A stretch of DNA of 64,000 nucleotides, from positions 17,481,769-17,545,768 of the forward strand of contig JAUJPP010000007.1 of the NCBI GenBank assembly GCA_030562195.1, written 5' to 3'. The notes under the pieces were generated by a model. It ran no database searches and was not told the DNA's origin. It saw nothing but the letters and a program-made list of their open reading frames with translations. The position numbers and the translations under genes are program-made. Shown here one piece after another: positions 14,501-24,772 of this stretch. The first letter of the stretch is position 1. The number at the start of each line of letters is the position of its first letter. Source of the stretch: Nipponacmea schrenckii. Lineage: Eukaryota; Mollusca; Gastropoda; Lottiidae.

Positions 14501-17500
14501 GATGTTCAAACTGTGAAAACCTTAATTTCTCTCTTCAATAACACATTCTCTTAATTTATCGGCAAATTTAAGCGATGTCACAAAATGTTTTCAATTATTG
14601 TTTGTACAATTAGGTTTATTAAGTCTTATAGGAATCTTGTCACGATATATGTCACAGAGTATAATACATTGGATCATTATTATCAAGTAGAAAACTGATT
14701 TAGTTCATATATTGAGGTCTGTAGGCCAAGTTCTAAAAGGTTGTTGCTATATATGTACTTTAGAAAGCATTATAAGCTTGGAGTGACATAATCACAGAGC
14801 AAGAGCACCAAAGAAAGTGTTTGTCACTCTACTTAACAATGATATGGTTGATTAGCCTGAAGATGATACAGTGAGAAACTCTTAGGTAAAAACATGTTTC
14901 AGGTTCTGTTTTTATATTTCTATACTATTTAAACATTTGTTTTTTCAATGATGATTTATTGAACACCATTTTAACAGTAAAATTTATATATTGCTCTAAA
15001 ATTGATGTTTTGAGCACTATTTTAACCTTGGTATTTCTATATCGCTCTACAATTGATATATTAAGCACTATTCTAACAGCGGTATTTCTATATTGGTCTA
15101 AAATTGATGTTTTGAGCACTATTTTAACCTTGGTATTTCTATATCGCTCTACAATTGATATATTAAGCACTATTCTAACAGCGGTATTTCTATAATGGTC
15201 TAAAATTGATGTTTTGAGCACTATTTTAACCTTGGTATTTCTATATCGCTCTACAATTGGTGTATTGAGCACTATTTCATTGGTGGTGTTGTTTCTATAT
15301 TGCTCTACAATTGGTGTATTGAGCAGTATTTTAACTTTGGTATTTCTATATCGCTCTACAATTGATGTTTTGAGCACTATTTTAACCTTGGTATTTCTAT
15401 ATCGCTCTACAATTGGTGTATTGAGCACTAATTCAATAGTGGTGTTTCTATATCGCTCTACAATTGGTGAATTGAGCACTTATTCAATAGTGGTGTTTCT
15501 ATATCAATCTACAATTGGTGTATTGAGCAATAATTCAATAGTGGTGTTTCTATATCGCTCTACAATTGGTGTATTGATCACTTATTCAATAGTGGTGTTT
15601 CTATATCGCTCTACAATTGGTGTATTGAGCACTAATTCAATAGTGGTGTTTCTATATCGCTCTACAATTGGTGTATTGAGCACTTATTCAATAGTGGTGT
15701 TTCTATATCGCTCTACAATTGGTGTATTGAGCACTAATTCAATTGTGGTGTTTCTATATTGCTCTACAATTGGTGTATTGAGCACTATTTCAATAGTGGT
15801 ATTTCTATATTGCTCTAAAATTGTTGTTTTGAGCACTATTTTAACCTTGGTATTCCTTTATTGTTCTATAATTGGTGTATTGAGCACTATTTCAATAGTG
15901 GTGTTTCTTTATTGCTCTACAATTGGTGTATTGAGCACCATTCAGTAGTACGTCTATATTGCTCTACTATTAATGCATTGAGCAGTATTTTAACAGTGGT
16001 ATTTCTACATCTCATATCATATGGCATTGATAACTCACAAATCACCATTATTATTCAAACAAGTGTACTTAAACTCAGTTATATGCTATAAGATCGTTTA
16101 ATGGAAACTGAAAGCTTCCTTTACATGATTGTTTGCTTTTTACGACCATCGAAATGAACCATTAGGAACAAATCTTCAGTAAATATTACACATTCTTCAA
16201 ACACATTAAACAAACTATTAGAAAAGAATGTTTATTTCTGGAAAGAAAATTGAATTTGATCATTGACTTTGACCTTTCTATGTCCACAAAGATCAAATTT
16301 CTTTCAAATCTGTTTTTTATCATTGTTAAAAATGTTTTATTGTGATTTAATTTGAGTTACCTCCCCTGATGAAACATGGTGAAAGCTTTTAGTGACAGGA
16401 AACAATATGACACCTGATTTTAGTTCAAGTATTTCTGCTGTAGGTCACACCACCCAGACACACATCATTATCATAATGATAGTGATATTGAATATACTGG
16501 GTGTGAACCTCATGCCAATTTACAAGGCTATCAAATTTTTCTCTATTGCCTGTTTTATTACTGCTTTAGCAACCTTGAATCAAATCAAAGATTGAATACA
16601 ATTGAGTATTTGCTTCCTTATTGTTTATCTTTTGATAAAAGCATCACATGTAGTCTGTAATTTACAATTAATGACTTTTAACTTTTTGTCTAAATCTGAA
16701 CAACAAGAGGTTTCCTAAACTATACTGGTCAGGTATCTTGACCTAGCAAAATCTTTTGTTAAACATACAATAAATATAAATAAATAATATGGTAACTCAT
16801 TGATATTTTAAATGACCACTGCCCTCAAACACATTAAATTAAAATCTATGGATGCATAAGGACAGTAGTAAAAGTTATTTTTGAGTTCAATAACCATTGC
16901 AAGTAAATTAAATGCTGTGCTTTGGTAAATAAGCCAACCATGTTTGTTTGAGCCATAATCTAAACGATTATATATGTCTTTCATTTCTGACAATGATATT
17001 ATTTTGAGTTTGCCAGAAAAGTGTGTTAAATTCTCGAGCATAGAAACCTTGCATGATATTATGAAAAAATCAAGTAACGTCAGTTTCAATAATTGTAATT
17101 TGGTGTTTAAATAATCTCTTTTGTCTTGTTTTCTTGTAGCAGTGTTGAAGGTGGGGCTAATATATCAGTGGTTCTCTGTGCAAACACCTTTAGTCCCTCT
17201 TCTCTCTATACATTTACACAGTAAATTGTGCTATAACATATAGCACACTCATGCACTCCGTTTATACCACGAAAAGATAAAAAGAAATTTCCGATATTAT
17301 GGTATGACATAGATTGTGCCAACAAAAACTTTATTATTGACATGTTTTAATAATATACAGTAATGTTTATGGAGTTCTATTAATTACTACACACTATAAT
17401 TAATGATACTAATGAACTATAACTCTACAAGGAAAACAAATTGATATTTTTCAGGAGCATGAAAAGAAAATTAAAAACAAATATGTAGAAGATTTACAGA

Positions 17501-20500
17501 TTCAACTGACAGCACATCGAGCTGCTGTTCAGAATATACAGGAGCAGGCTGATAAATTACGCCATGACAGGGAGACAACTCTGATTAAACAACATCAACA
17601 AGAGTTAGGTCTGTATTTATATTGGATATTGATTATGCAATACAGCTTCGTTTCAACTCGTAGTAACATGAAAATATCAAAAAACTAGTTTCTCCTCAAG
17701 AAAAGACAATTTTGGCCACTGGACAAAGTGACCAGACTTGACTTAACTGACCATAGTCTGTAGGCTGTATTACAAGTGAAAGTACACTGAGGGTCTACTG
17801 TAGTAGTTTAAAAGGTAAAAGGCTAAGATTTAGTCAACTGTAACATCTCCAACATAAGGACCCTGAGCACCTCAGTTATCACTGCATATAGAATATTTTG
17901 CTAAAGTTTATGTCTGTAAGTGTAATCATGCAAGTGAAGGGAAATAACTATATTTAATATTAACTTAAAATAAAAACAGACCACAGTTATTTATGAAACA
18001 TAAAACCTAAATGTTCTTGGTAATATTGTAGATAAATTGCGACTAGAATTATCTGAGAAACTAGAGAAAGATTTTGAAGATGTAAAGCGTAAACACGAGG
18101 CTGAGATTCGAGCTGCCAGAATTGAACTAGAACGAGCCATAGAAATATCTAAACAGAAGGTATGTTTATTAGCATTAATTAAACTATTAGGTTCAACTAT
18201 TGGTTTATTTTAACTTATTATAGGCAGCCTATGCTAACTAGTGTGTTTGCAGTAGGAATTATGATCCAAGGTTTAGCCATTTGTGATATTATATGCAGCA
18301 CTTAAGAAAATTAGTCCCACTCAATAAGTTGCAATCAAGTATAAAATGGATACAGTATATAGGCCTAACATTAATATGTGGTGAAATGGTCATCATATTC
18401 TGAAACTGCTAGTGATACAGATATTAAACAAATGATGTCGATGAATAATATTATTGTATTAGATATATCAATCAACATTCAATCAACATTCAATCAACAT
18501 CCAATCAGTATGATACAGTCTGATTATTGCATATTTCAAATTCTCACTGCTTAAACTTGAAACTTCTCTATACAATTTAATGGTAGGATCGAGATAACCA
18601 TTCCCGTATTGAAGAGTTACAAATGGAGATTACAAAACGAGAACGAACGATAATGAATTTAGAGGAAGAAACGCGAAATCTGAAGAGAGCCATTGAGGAA
18701 CTGAAACGTGATATTAAGGAACGTGACAAGCAGATTAAACAAGTTCAGAATGAAGCTAAGAAACAAATCAAGTAAGTTTGTTTTTTTTTTTCACTAAAAC
18801 TCAATATTAAATGACATCACATTCTCAATGACCCTTCGATATTATTAACAGTGTTTGACATTAAGGTATAAAAGGGTTAAGCATTTCTATTATTTTAGGA
18901 ACACAAACATTAGAATGAAAATTGTACTGATGCCAATAGAAACCATAAATAATATAAAAACTAGAAACCCTCTAAGTTTCTTAGTAATATTCATTGGTAA
19001 CATAATAAACTCTCTACACCATGTTTTCTTAACTATGCTATGTCCTTTTGGAAATAAATACAATATTTTTTAACTGTATATTTGCAGACAACTAGAAGAT
19101 GGATTCCGAGTAGAATATGAGAGAAATGTAGACAATCTTCAGGCTGATCATCTACAACAGATCAACGAAATGGTCGGAGATTTTAATACGGCTCAGGAGT
19201 TATTAAAAGATAAAATATCCTCCATACAAATACAGTAAGTCTACTTCTAGAACATAATTCTACTAGGTATACTAGTATACTAACAAATACTATTGTTACT
19301 GATAAACAGATTGACCTAAGCAACAAAGCTGTAATTCCAAGTACTTGAAAGAACTGTGTTCAATTTGACTTGAAATTTAGATGAAAAAAGATTAAAACTT
19401 CTCATAAATATATTATTGATTCTTCTTAATTAGTATTAGGGCTTCTATTTATGAAAAGGTAGCTGCGGTGGCTCAGTGAGTTAGATGCTTACCCACTAAC
19501 CTGAGTGTCCAGGGTTCAATCCTGGGAAAGATGATCTTATAAGATTTAACAGCCTGAATTCTTTTTGTCAGTGATGCAGGTTGGAGGGACTGACATGGAA
19601 AAAGCTTCAAATGGTTGGAATAAAACGAAGCCCTCTGTGCTACAGACTGTACATGTTAAAGATCCCTCGACAGTTGGAAATGGCAAAAACAGAAGGCTAA
19701 TGCCACTGTCCTGGCAAAATTTCCCTCATTGCACACTACATGGCATTTAGCCCTTAAGGTGCAGAAGAGTAGGACATAAAACTCCATTCATTTCATTTCC
19801 ATTTATGAAATTCCTAAGTTTAACAATTATATATTTAAGGTTAGAGGAAGCAGAAGAAAGGTATAGAAATCGTGAATCCAGACCAGAAGATTTAGAGTTA
19901 ATAATGCAGCTACGAGATGCCATACAGGAACGGGAACTCAGGGTTAAAGAATTAATTGTAAGATTTTATTTATGGCATATTTCAGGGACCTTAATTTTTC
20001 CATTTTACAATTCAAACACATTGTCTGACCACTTTAATAAAATATTCCAAACATATAATATAGGATTCTTTTTTAAAATGTGAGTTAAATAACTGTATTC
20101 ATAATCATCCTTCTTAGGTAAAGATAACTGATTATTATAACAAGAAAAATAACTGATATTTAACACAAGAACAAATATAGGAGTCATGAACCCTTTAAAC
20201 ACAGTCAAGGTAAGATAACTGATATTATAACACAGTCAAGGTAAGATAACTGATATTATAACATAGTCAAGGTAAGATAACTGATATTAAACACAGTCAA
20301 GGTAAGATAACTGATATTATAACACAGTCAAGGTAAGATAACTGATATTATAACACAGTCAAGGTAAGATAACTGATATTATAACACAGTCAAGGTAAGA
20401 TAACTGATATTATAAAATAGTCAAGGTAAGATAACTGATATTAAAACACAGTCAAGGTAAGATAACTGATATTATAATATAGTCAAGGTAAGATAACTGA

Positions 20501-21446
20501 TATTATAACACAGTCAAGGTAAGATAACTGATATTATTACACAGTCAAGGTAAGATAACTGATATTATAACACAGTCAAGGTAAGATAACTGATATTATA
20601 ATATAGTCAAGGTAAAATAACTGATATTATAACACAGTCAAGGTAAGATAACTGATATTATAATATAGTCAAGGTAAAATAACTGATATTATAACACAGT
20701 CAAGGTAAGATAACTGATTTATAACACAGTCAAGGTAAGATAACAGATATCATAACACAGTCAAGGTAAGGTAACTGATATTATAATATAATTGTTTGAC
20801 AAAATACTTGTGTCCTATTCTCCTTAACTAAGATAAAAGCCAGATTTAAGTAAAATAGTAAACAATATTTAATCATATGACCAAGATCATCTTAGAAGAA
20901 AGGCCCTCTGATGAAAATAAAGGTTCAGTTTAGTCTTTGGACAACCAATGAATCAATTTCTGATATATATAATGTGGTGGTAAAATTAAGGAAAATTCTT
21001 CAGAAGAACCTCAGATTCACTTTCTCTTTATATTACATAAATGTTATAAGGTATAGAACCAGGCCCGTGGGCAGGCTGGTGGATTTTTGATAATGTTCCA
21101 TCAGAGAATGTCATTTGTTCTGCACCCTCACAGTAATAAATGCCCCCCTCCCCCCTGTGTAGGAATTTGCTACGGTGTGTGTTTGTCTCCATTATGTTCT
21201 ATTTGTTCAATAATGTATAACAGTATAGGGGAATATCCTTACCCAGTAATTTTATTTCATTATTTACATTTATGGTTTTGTTTATTATTTCAGCCAAAGA
21301 ATAAGAAAAATGAGAAAACATTGAAACATTCAAGTGCTCCATCTTTATCCCAGAGACTAGACCCTTTACCTAATTCACCATTACATGATGGAAAACTGAA
21401 CCCATCTCGACCACTTCCACCCTTCAATAAGAAATTTGTCAAATAA
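8461..21446 (+). CDS. FAM184: FAM184-family coiled-coil protein, 3' part of gene (9 exons)
   Basis: Nine exons joined by GT-AG introns keep one frame for 457 codons including the stop: 8461-8582, 9020-9170, 9758-9970, 17455-17608, 18032-18159, 18587-18771, 19088-19234, 19840-19957, 21294-21446. The protein is rich in Glu, Lys, Gln and Leu and reads as almost continuous coiled coil. It has no membrane segment. Family markers recalled for FAM184A/B are DFNTAQELLKDKIS in exon 7, RESRPEDLELI in exon 8, and RLDPLPNSPLHD near the C terminus in exon 9. The N-terminal part must lie left of the window, because no upstream exon is visible between 1 and 8460. The molecular role of the family is poorly known. 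The third intron is about 7.5 kb and full of repeats. One conserved family segment expected between exons 8 and 9 is not found (see findings). A polyadenylation signal follows at 21854. Confidence 0.85.
9020..9170 (+). CDS. FAM184: FAM184-like exon 2
   Basis: Acceptor ttattccag, donor CAG|gtatat. It continues the frame and encodes coiled coil with NETNKLRKQIAEQLESEK. It leaves in phase 0. Confidence 0.8.
9758..9970 (+). CDS. FAM184: FAM184-like exon 3
   Basis: Acceptor tactttcag, donor ACA|gtgagt, 71 codons, phase 0 at both ends. Coiled coil, starting ITDLQRSANKNSSKS. Confidence 0.82.
10344..10600 (+). mobile_element. tRNA-derived SINE (type 2)
   Basis: An A-box-like tagcacagcggtaagg is followed about 60 bp on by a B-box-like gagttctaatctc. 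A conserved-looking core ccacccagctgtaaatgggt and a T-rich tail (tttctttctttctt) follow. Lies in the large FAM184 intron. Ends are approximate. Confidence 0.55.
10890..12330 (-). mobile_element. Decayed L2/CR1-like LINE, ORF2 3' half
   Basis: Read on the minus strand across several frames, landmarks occur in the right order: KTETALLRVH (12300-12240), LLDFSAAFDTID (about 12200-12160), VPQGSVLG (about 12010), LNDDKTEVIHNGSKK (about 11800-11755), LDNCNSLLFHLPDSKLNRI (about 11310-11250), and a C-terminal end with SYASPTLLKALPKSI (about 11010). The catalytic D of the FxDD block is not clear. Multiple frameshifts and stops make it a relic. An internal tandem array interrupts it. Confidence 0.8.
11442..11745. 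repeat. About 52-bp tandem array inside the LINE relic
   Basis: Six units of 49-52 bp containing ggattaaaacag, gtagggtcaacaaacagaag and aaattaaattaaaatc. The minus-strand translation of a unit is the LINE segment between LNDDKTE and LDNCNSLL, so the array expanded from element sequence. Confidence 0.8.
12340..14950. other. Intronic AT-rich sequence, nothing coding seen
   Basis: Part of the large FAM184 intron. No open frame with splice-site support, and no recognisable repeat beyond short AT tracts. Confidence 0.4.
14951..16010. repeat. 51-bp minisatellite, about 21 copies, with a dimeric 5' part
   Basis: Unit includes attggtgtattgagcacta, ttcaatagtggtgtttc and tatatcgctctaca. At 14990-15240 two unit types alternate (ttaaccttgg and ctaacagcgg forms), making a 102-bp higher-order repeat. 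The 3' part is more uniform. 51 is a multiple of 3, which explains the 244-codon open frame at 15214-15948. Confidence 0.93.
17455..17608 (+). CDS. FAM184: FAM184-like exon 4
   Basis: Acceptor atttttcag, donor TTAG|gtctgt. Starts in phase 0, ends in phase 1. Encodes EHEKKIKNKYVEDLQIQL and onward. It lies after the large 7.5-kb intron. Confidence 0.82.
18032..18159 (+). CDS. FAM184: FAM184-like exon 5
   Basis: Acceptor atattgtag, donor AAG|gtatgt. Phase 1 in, phase 0 out. Coiled coil containing LRLELSEKLEKDFEDVKRKH. Confidence 0.82.
18587..18771 (+). CDS. FAM184: FAM184-like exon 6
   Basis: Acceptor aatggtag (weak pyrimidine tract), donor CAA|gtaagt. Phase 0 in, phase 2 out. Encodes DRDNHSRIEELQMEITKRER and a long basic/acidic coiled coil. 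Confidence 0.82.
19088..19234 (+). CDS. FAM184: FAM184-like exon 7
   Basis: Acceptor tttgcag, donor ACA|gtaagt. Phase 2 at both ends. It holds the family-diagnostic stretch MVGDFNTAQELLKDKISS. Confidence 0.88.
19461..19796 (+). mobile_element. tRNA-derived SINE, family 1 copy
   Basis: Begins tagctgcggtggctcagtga (A box) with B box GGTTCAATCCT about 50 bp on. It then shares a long body with the copies at 45619, 48787 and 39080 (ggagggactgacatgg, ctcgacagttggaaat, ctggcaaaatttccctcatt). It ends in the target-like tract cattcatttcatttcc. Lies in an intron of the FAM184-like gene. Confidence 0.85.
19840..19957 (+). CDS. FAM184: FAM184-like exon 8
   Basis: Acceptor atatttaag, donor ATT|gtaaga. 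Phase 2 in, phase 0 out. It holds the conserved RESRPEDLELIMQLRDAI segment. Confidence 0.88.
20199..20790. repeat. 31-bp array carrying a consensus 5' splice site in each unit
   Basis: About 19 units containing cacagtcaaggtaagataac then tgatattataa. AAG|GTAAGA matches the metazoan donor consensus MAG|GTRAGT. Lies in the last intron of the FAM184-like gene. Confidence 0.92.
21294..21446 (+). CDS. FAM184: FAM184-like terminal exon
   Basis: Acceptor ttatttcag, phase 0, 50 codons then TAA. It encodes a basic, low-complexity tail with KNKKNEK and RLDPLPNSPLHD, matching the recalled C-terminal region of vertebrate FAM184A but ending shortly after it. Confidence 0.85.
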   Translation, partial: PKNKKNEKTLKHSSAPSLSQRLDPLPNSPLHDGKLNPSRPLPPFNKKFVK

Positions 21447-21489
21447 TACTAACCTCTTTTAATTGTTTAAACAGACAGATTCACCATTC

Positions 21490-21620
21490 ATTTGACCAAT
21501 TGTCTCAGAGACTAAAATTTTTTAGCTTAACTTATTAGTAATGGTGTTCAAAATTTGAGCAGTTTAATCCATGTGTGTCTAGAATTATCTGTGTTTGAAA
21601 GTTGCAAACGTGACTAGTTC
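21490..21620. mobile_element. Decayed relic related to the 1383-1873 MITE
   Basis: The stretch aaaatttgagc...taatccatgtgtgtct...attatctgtgtttgaaa parallels 1485-1535 in the MITE interior. No terminal repeats remain. Falls in the probable 3' UTR of the FAM184-like gene. Confidence 0.5.
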
Positions 21621-21853
21621 TCTGAAGACTTATTACCTACATTCAGGCCCCAAATAAACCCCTGAATATGGCAAACCTGTCCCTGTAATGTTCCTGATAC
21701 TATTGTTCTATTCCTTTTTCAAAAGTTTTAAAACTTTTCTTCCCCTTTGTGAATTAGATAGTGAAATTTTTAATATTTCCATATGAAACTATATCTATAA
21801 TTGTTGGGATGGTACCTATTAGGATCCCTATTAAAACTCTGATTGAATTGAAT

Positions 21854-21859
21854 AATAAA
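21854..21859 (+). promoter_or_regulatory. Polyadenylation signal, FAM184-like gene
   Basis: AATAAA about 400 bp after the stop codon and before the 31-32-bp array. The implied 3' UTR includes a decayed MITE copy. Confidence 0.45.
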
Positions 21860-21926
21860 ACTAAATTTAAAATCAATTTGAGTGATTGGCAAATCAGATA
21901 TTTGGAGCAAATCTTCTATTAATTTT

Positions 21927-22804
21927 TCTAGAAAAAGCTTCTGTTTTGTATTATTCTAGAAAGTAAGGCACCTGATTAGTAATATTCTAGAGAATAAGGC
22001 CCCTGATTTGTACGAATCTAGAAAATAAGGACTCTGATTTGTATGAATCTAGAAAATAAAGCCTCTGAATTAGTATTAATCTAGAAAATAAGGCCTATGA
22101 TCTGTATGAATCTAGAAAATAAGGGCCCTGATTAGTATTAATCTAGAAAATAAAGCCTCTGATTAGAATTAATCTAGAAAATAAGGCCCATGATTTGTTT
22201 TATTCTAGAAAATAAGATCCCTGATTAGTGATAATCTAGAAAATAAGACCTCTGATTAGAATTAATCTAGAAAATAAGGCCTGATTAGTATGAATCTAGA
22301 AAATAAGGCCTGATTAGTATTAATCTAGAAAAAAGGCCCTGATTAGTATTAATCTAGAAAATAAGGGCCCTGATTTGTATTAATCTAGAAAATAAAGCCT
22401 CTGATTAGTATTTATCCAGGAAATAAGGCCCATGATTTGTATTATTATAATAATACAAGATCCCTGATTAGTGATAATCTAGAAAAGAAGGCCTCTGATT
22501 AGAATTAATCTGGAAAATAAGGCCTGATTAGTATTAATCTAGAAAAGAAGGCCTCTGATTTATATCAATTTAGAAAATAAGGCCCATGATTTGTATGAAT
22601 CTAGAAAAGAAGGCCTCTGATTTTTATTAATCTAGAATAGAAGGCCCATGATTTGTATGAATCTAGAAAATAAGGTCCCTGATTTGTATGATTCTAAGAA
22701 AAAGGCCCTTGATTGGTATCAATCTAGAAAATAATGCCCTTGATTTGTATCAATCTAAAAAATAAGGCTCATGATTTGTATGAATCTAGAAAATAGAGCC
22801 CCTG
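21927..22804. repeat. 31-32-bp minisatellite with a TCTAGA in nearly every unit
   Basis: About 28 degenerate units of the form tctagaaaataaggcc, ctgattagtattaa. Lies between the convergent ends of the FAM184-like gene and GPCR 1. Confidence 0.92.
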
Positions 22805-24087
22805 TGTTTTGAATGTATTTAAACTGTGATGTGTGTGATATTTATATATTGTTTTATTTAATAATTAATCTATTTAATTGTACAGCTTCTGTTTAAATTG
22901 TAGCATTATACCTTTCAGCATTATTTTATTTTAATGTGATTTTTTATGAGGTTAATTGACAGCATTTTGAGTATTCTAAATACCCAGTAGGATTAGGCTT
23001 TTCAACGTTTTTGAAAGAACAGTGTACCTGTTCTGAACCAGGTTGTTATTCTAATTTATAGTGATCTAAAGACTTGCCAAACCCAATATTCACTTTGATC
23101 AATTCATTACGTCTTAATTGTATGTTTTGACTGCAATATCCTCAGCGATTCACGAGATTGTACGACAGTCAATCCAAGCCTTCGATTTAATGAGTAATTT
23201 TACTGTGTTTTTGTCAAGGGATCAGATTTGATGCATTTTGTGACTGTGAAACAAGAAAGTAGGTCATTCCAGTAAAAATATAGGATGAAGACGGCATACA
23301 TTGACCATTGTTAGATGGTCAAACCCTGCCTTAGGCCCAATTGCAGGAAGACTGAGCAATGAGCCCTAGTATAATCAGAACCGTGTTGAGTGTCCCTCAT
23401 GAAGCCGATCATGACAACCCTCCTAATATTGTTCTAACTTTGTGACTGTTTTTGGCTGGTCCTCCTCTCAGCATCTCAGAGGAAGAATTATCAAAATCTA
23501 TGTGCTTGGTGTATATATAATAAGATTTGTTCGTCAATCTAACATTCCGTCCCAACAGATAAAATTAATAATACATTTATAGTATAATAGTATTTTGTTT
23601 ATTAGTGATAATGTTTGTTATTTATTTATTAAACTATACTTTCAATTTTCGTAATATTCTTTCTGATTTTGGCTGGAGGGTACTTAAGATGCCATTAGAA
23701 TAGGGTCAGGTACTTGGTCTTGTTAACGCCAGTACTTGCCCACTTAATTACTTATTTGTATCGTATAATGTCGAATGGAATACACACGTAAATCTGAAAA
23801 AAATAGCTGTTTCGCCGTAAATGCTCACAGTTGTGGTATCATGCGGGAAGACATATACTAGAATGGACATACATATATTGATGATATACCATTGTTGCTG
23901 GGGAAATGGTATTTAGGATACGATTGATTATAATATAAAATGAGTTGGCACATATACGCCGATTTTAGAACAGATGATACGAGTCGTCTTCATCGGATCT
24001 TCCAAATCTGCTTGATAAATTTCAACCAGTTCAGCTTAAACTTCATCAAGCCAGCTACTGTGGTCACACAAACGTTCATCATTAGAT
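22805..24087. other. Intergenic, between convergent genes
   Basis: No gene seen. Probably contains the GPCR 1 3' UTR on the minus strand up to about 23600. Confidence 0.4.
23621..23630 (-). promoter_or_regulatory. Candidate polyadenylation signals, GPCR 1
   Basis: Two overlapping AATAAA hexamers read on the minus strand, about 460 bp past the stop codon. Confidence 0.35.
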
Positions 24088-24772
24088 CTAAATTCGAAAT
24101 GTGCTGGTGATGATCTCTTTCTGTCTTTTTAAAATATGTTTCAGAATTTTCCTAAATTTCTTACTAATGACACAGAATAAAAGGAAGTTGATGCTAGTGT
24201 TAAAATTCTTCAGGAAATTATTTAAATCTGCTAACCTATGAAACAAAGGTTCGCGTAACGTTTCAGAACGGCCTACCAAGGCGATATGCATAGATACATA
24301 TACTCCGATAGCGTGACACATGATAAATATGATCACCATTGTTGCAACCACGGCTGACACTCGACCAGGATCCACAGAAGATGTCAGTCCAGTTTTAGCC
24401 ACACGTTTCCGGTGCCTTATGAGATAACAGACCAAAAAACTGTTAAAAGTCAATAACAAAATCAAAGGAATGATGCTGACAAGCACGATACCCACAGTGT
24501 AACTATATGTAATGTATCCTTTACTCGATCCGAACTGTGTGATCAAATAAGGTGCTGGATGGGAAGGATCTGTGTTTGGAACGTACTCGAAGATGCTGAA
24601 GAAGTTTAGAACTAGTGACACCATGGTGATTCCAGCGATAGTAACTCGTGCTCTCAATATGGTACAGATCATTTTGATCTTGGTGAGGAAATACAGCGAC
24701 ACACATCGCTCAATGGCCATGGCTGTGATAATCCAACAAGCACAAGTAAAGAAGAAATTCGCCACTACATAC
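24088..24772 (-). CDS. GPCR 1 coding exon 2 (TM3 to C terminus)
   Basis: Acceptor aatttcag then YVVANFFF at the start of TM3; stop TAG at 24088-24090. It contains TM3-TM7 and a short basic C tail (KKFRKILKHILKRQKE). Confidence 0.88.

Noticed and set aside
15214..15948. 244-codon open frame
   Set aside because: Made wholly of the 51-bp repeat, within an intron of the FAM184-like gene.
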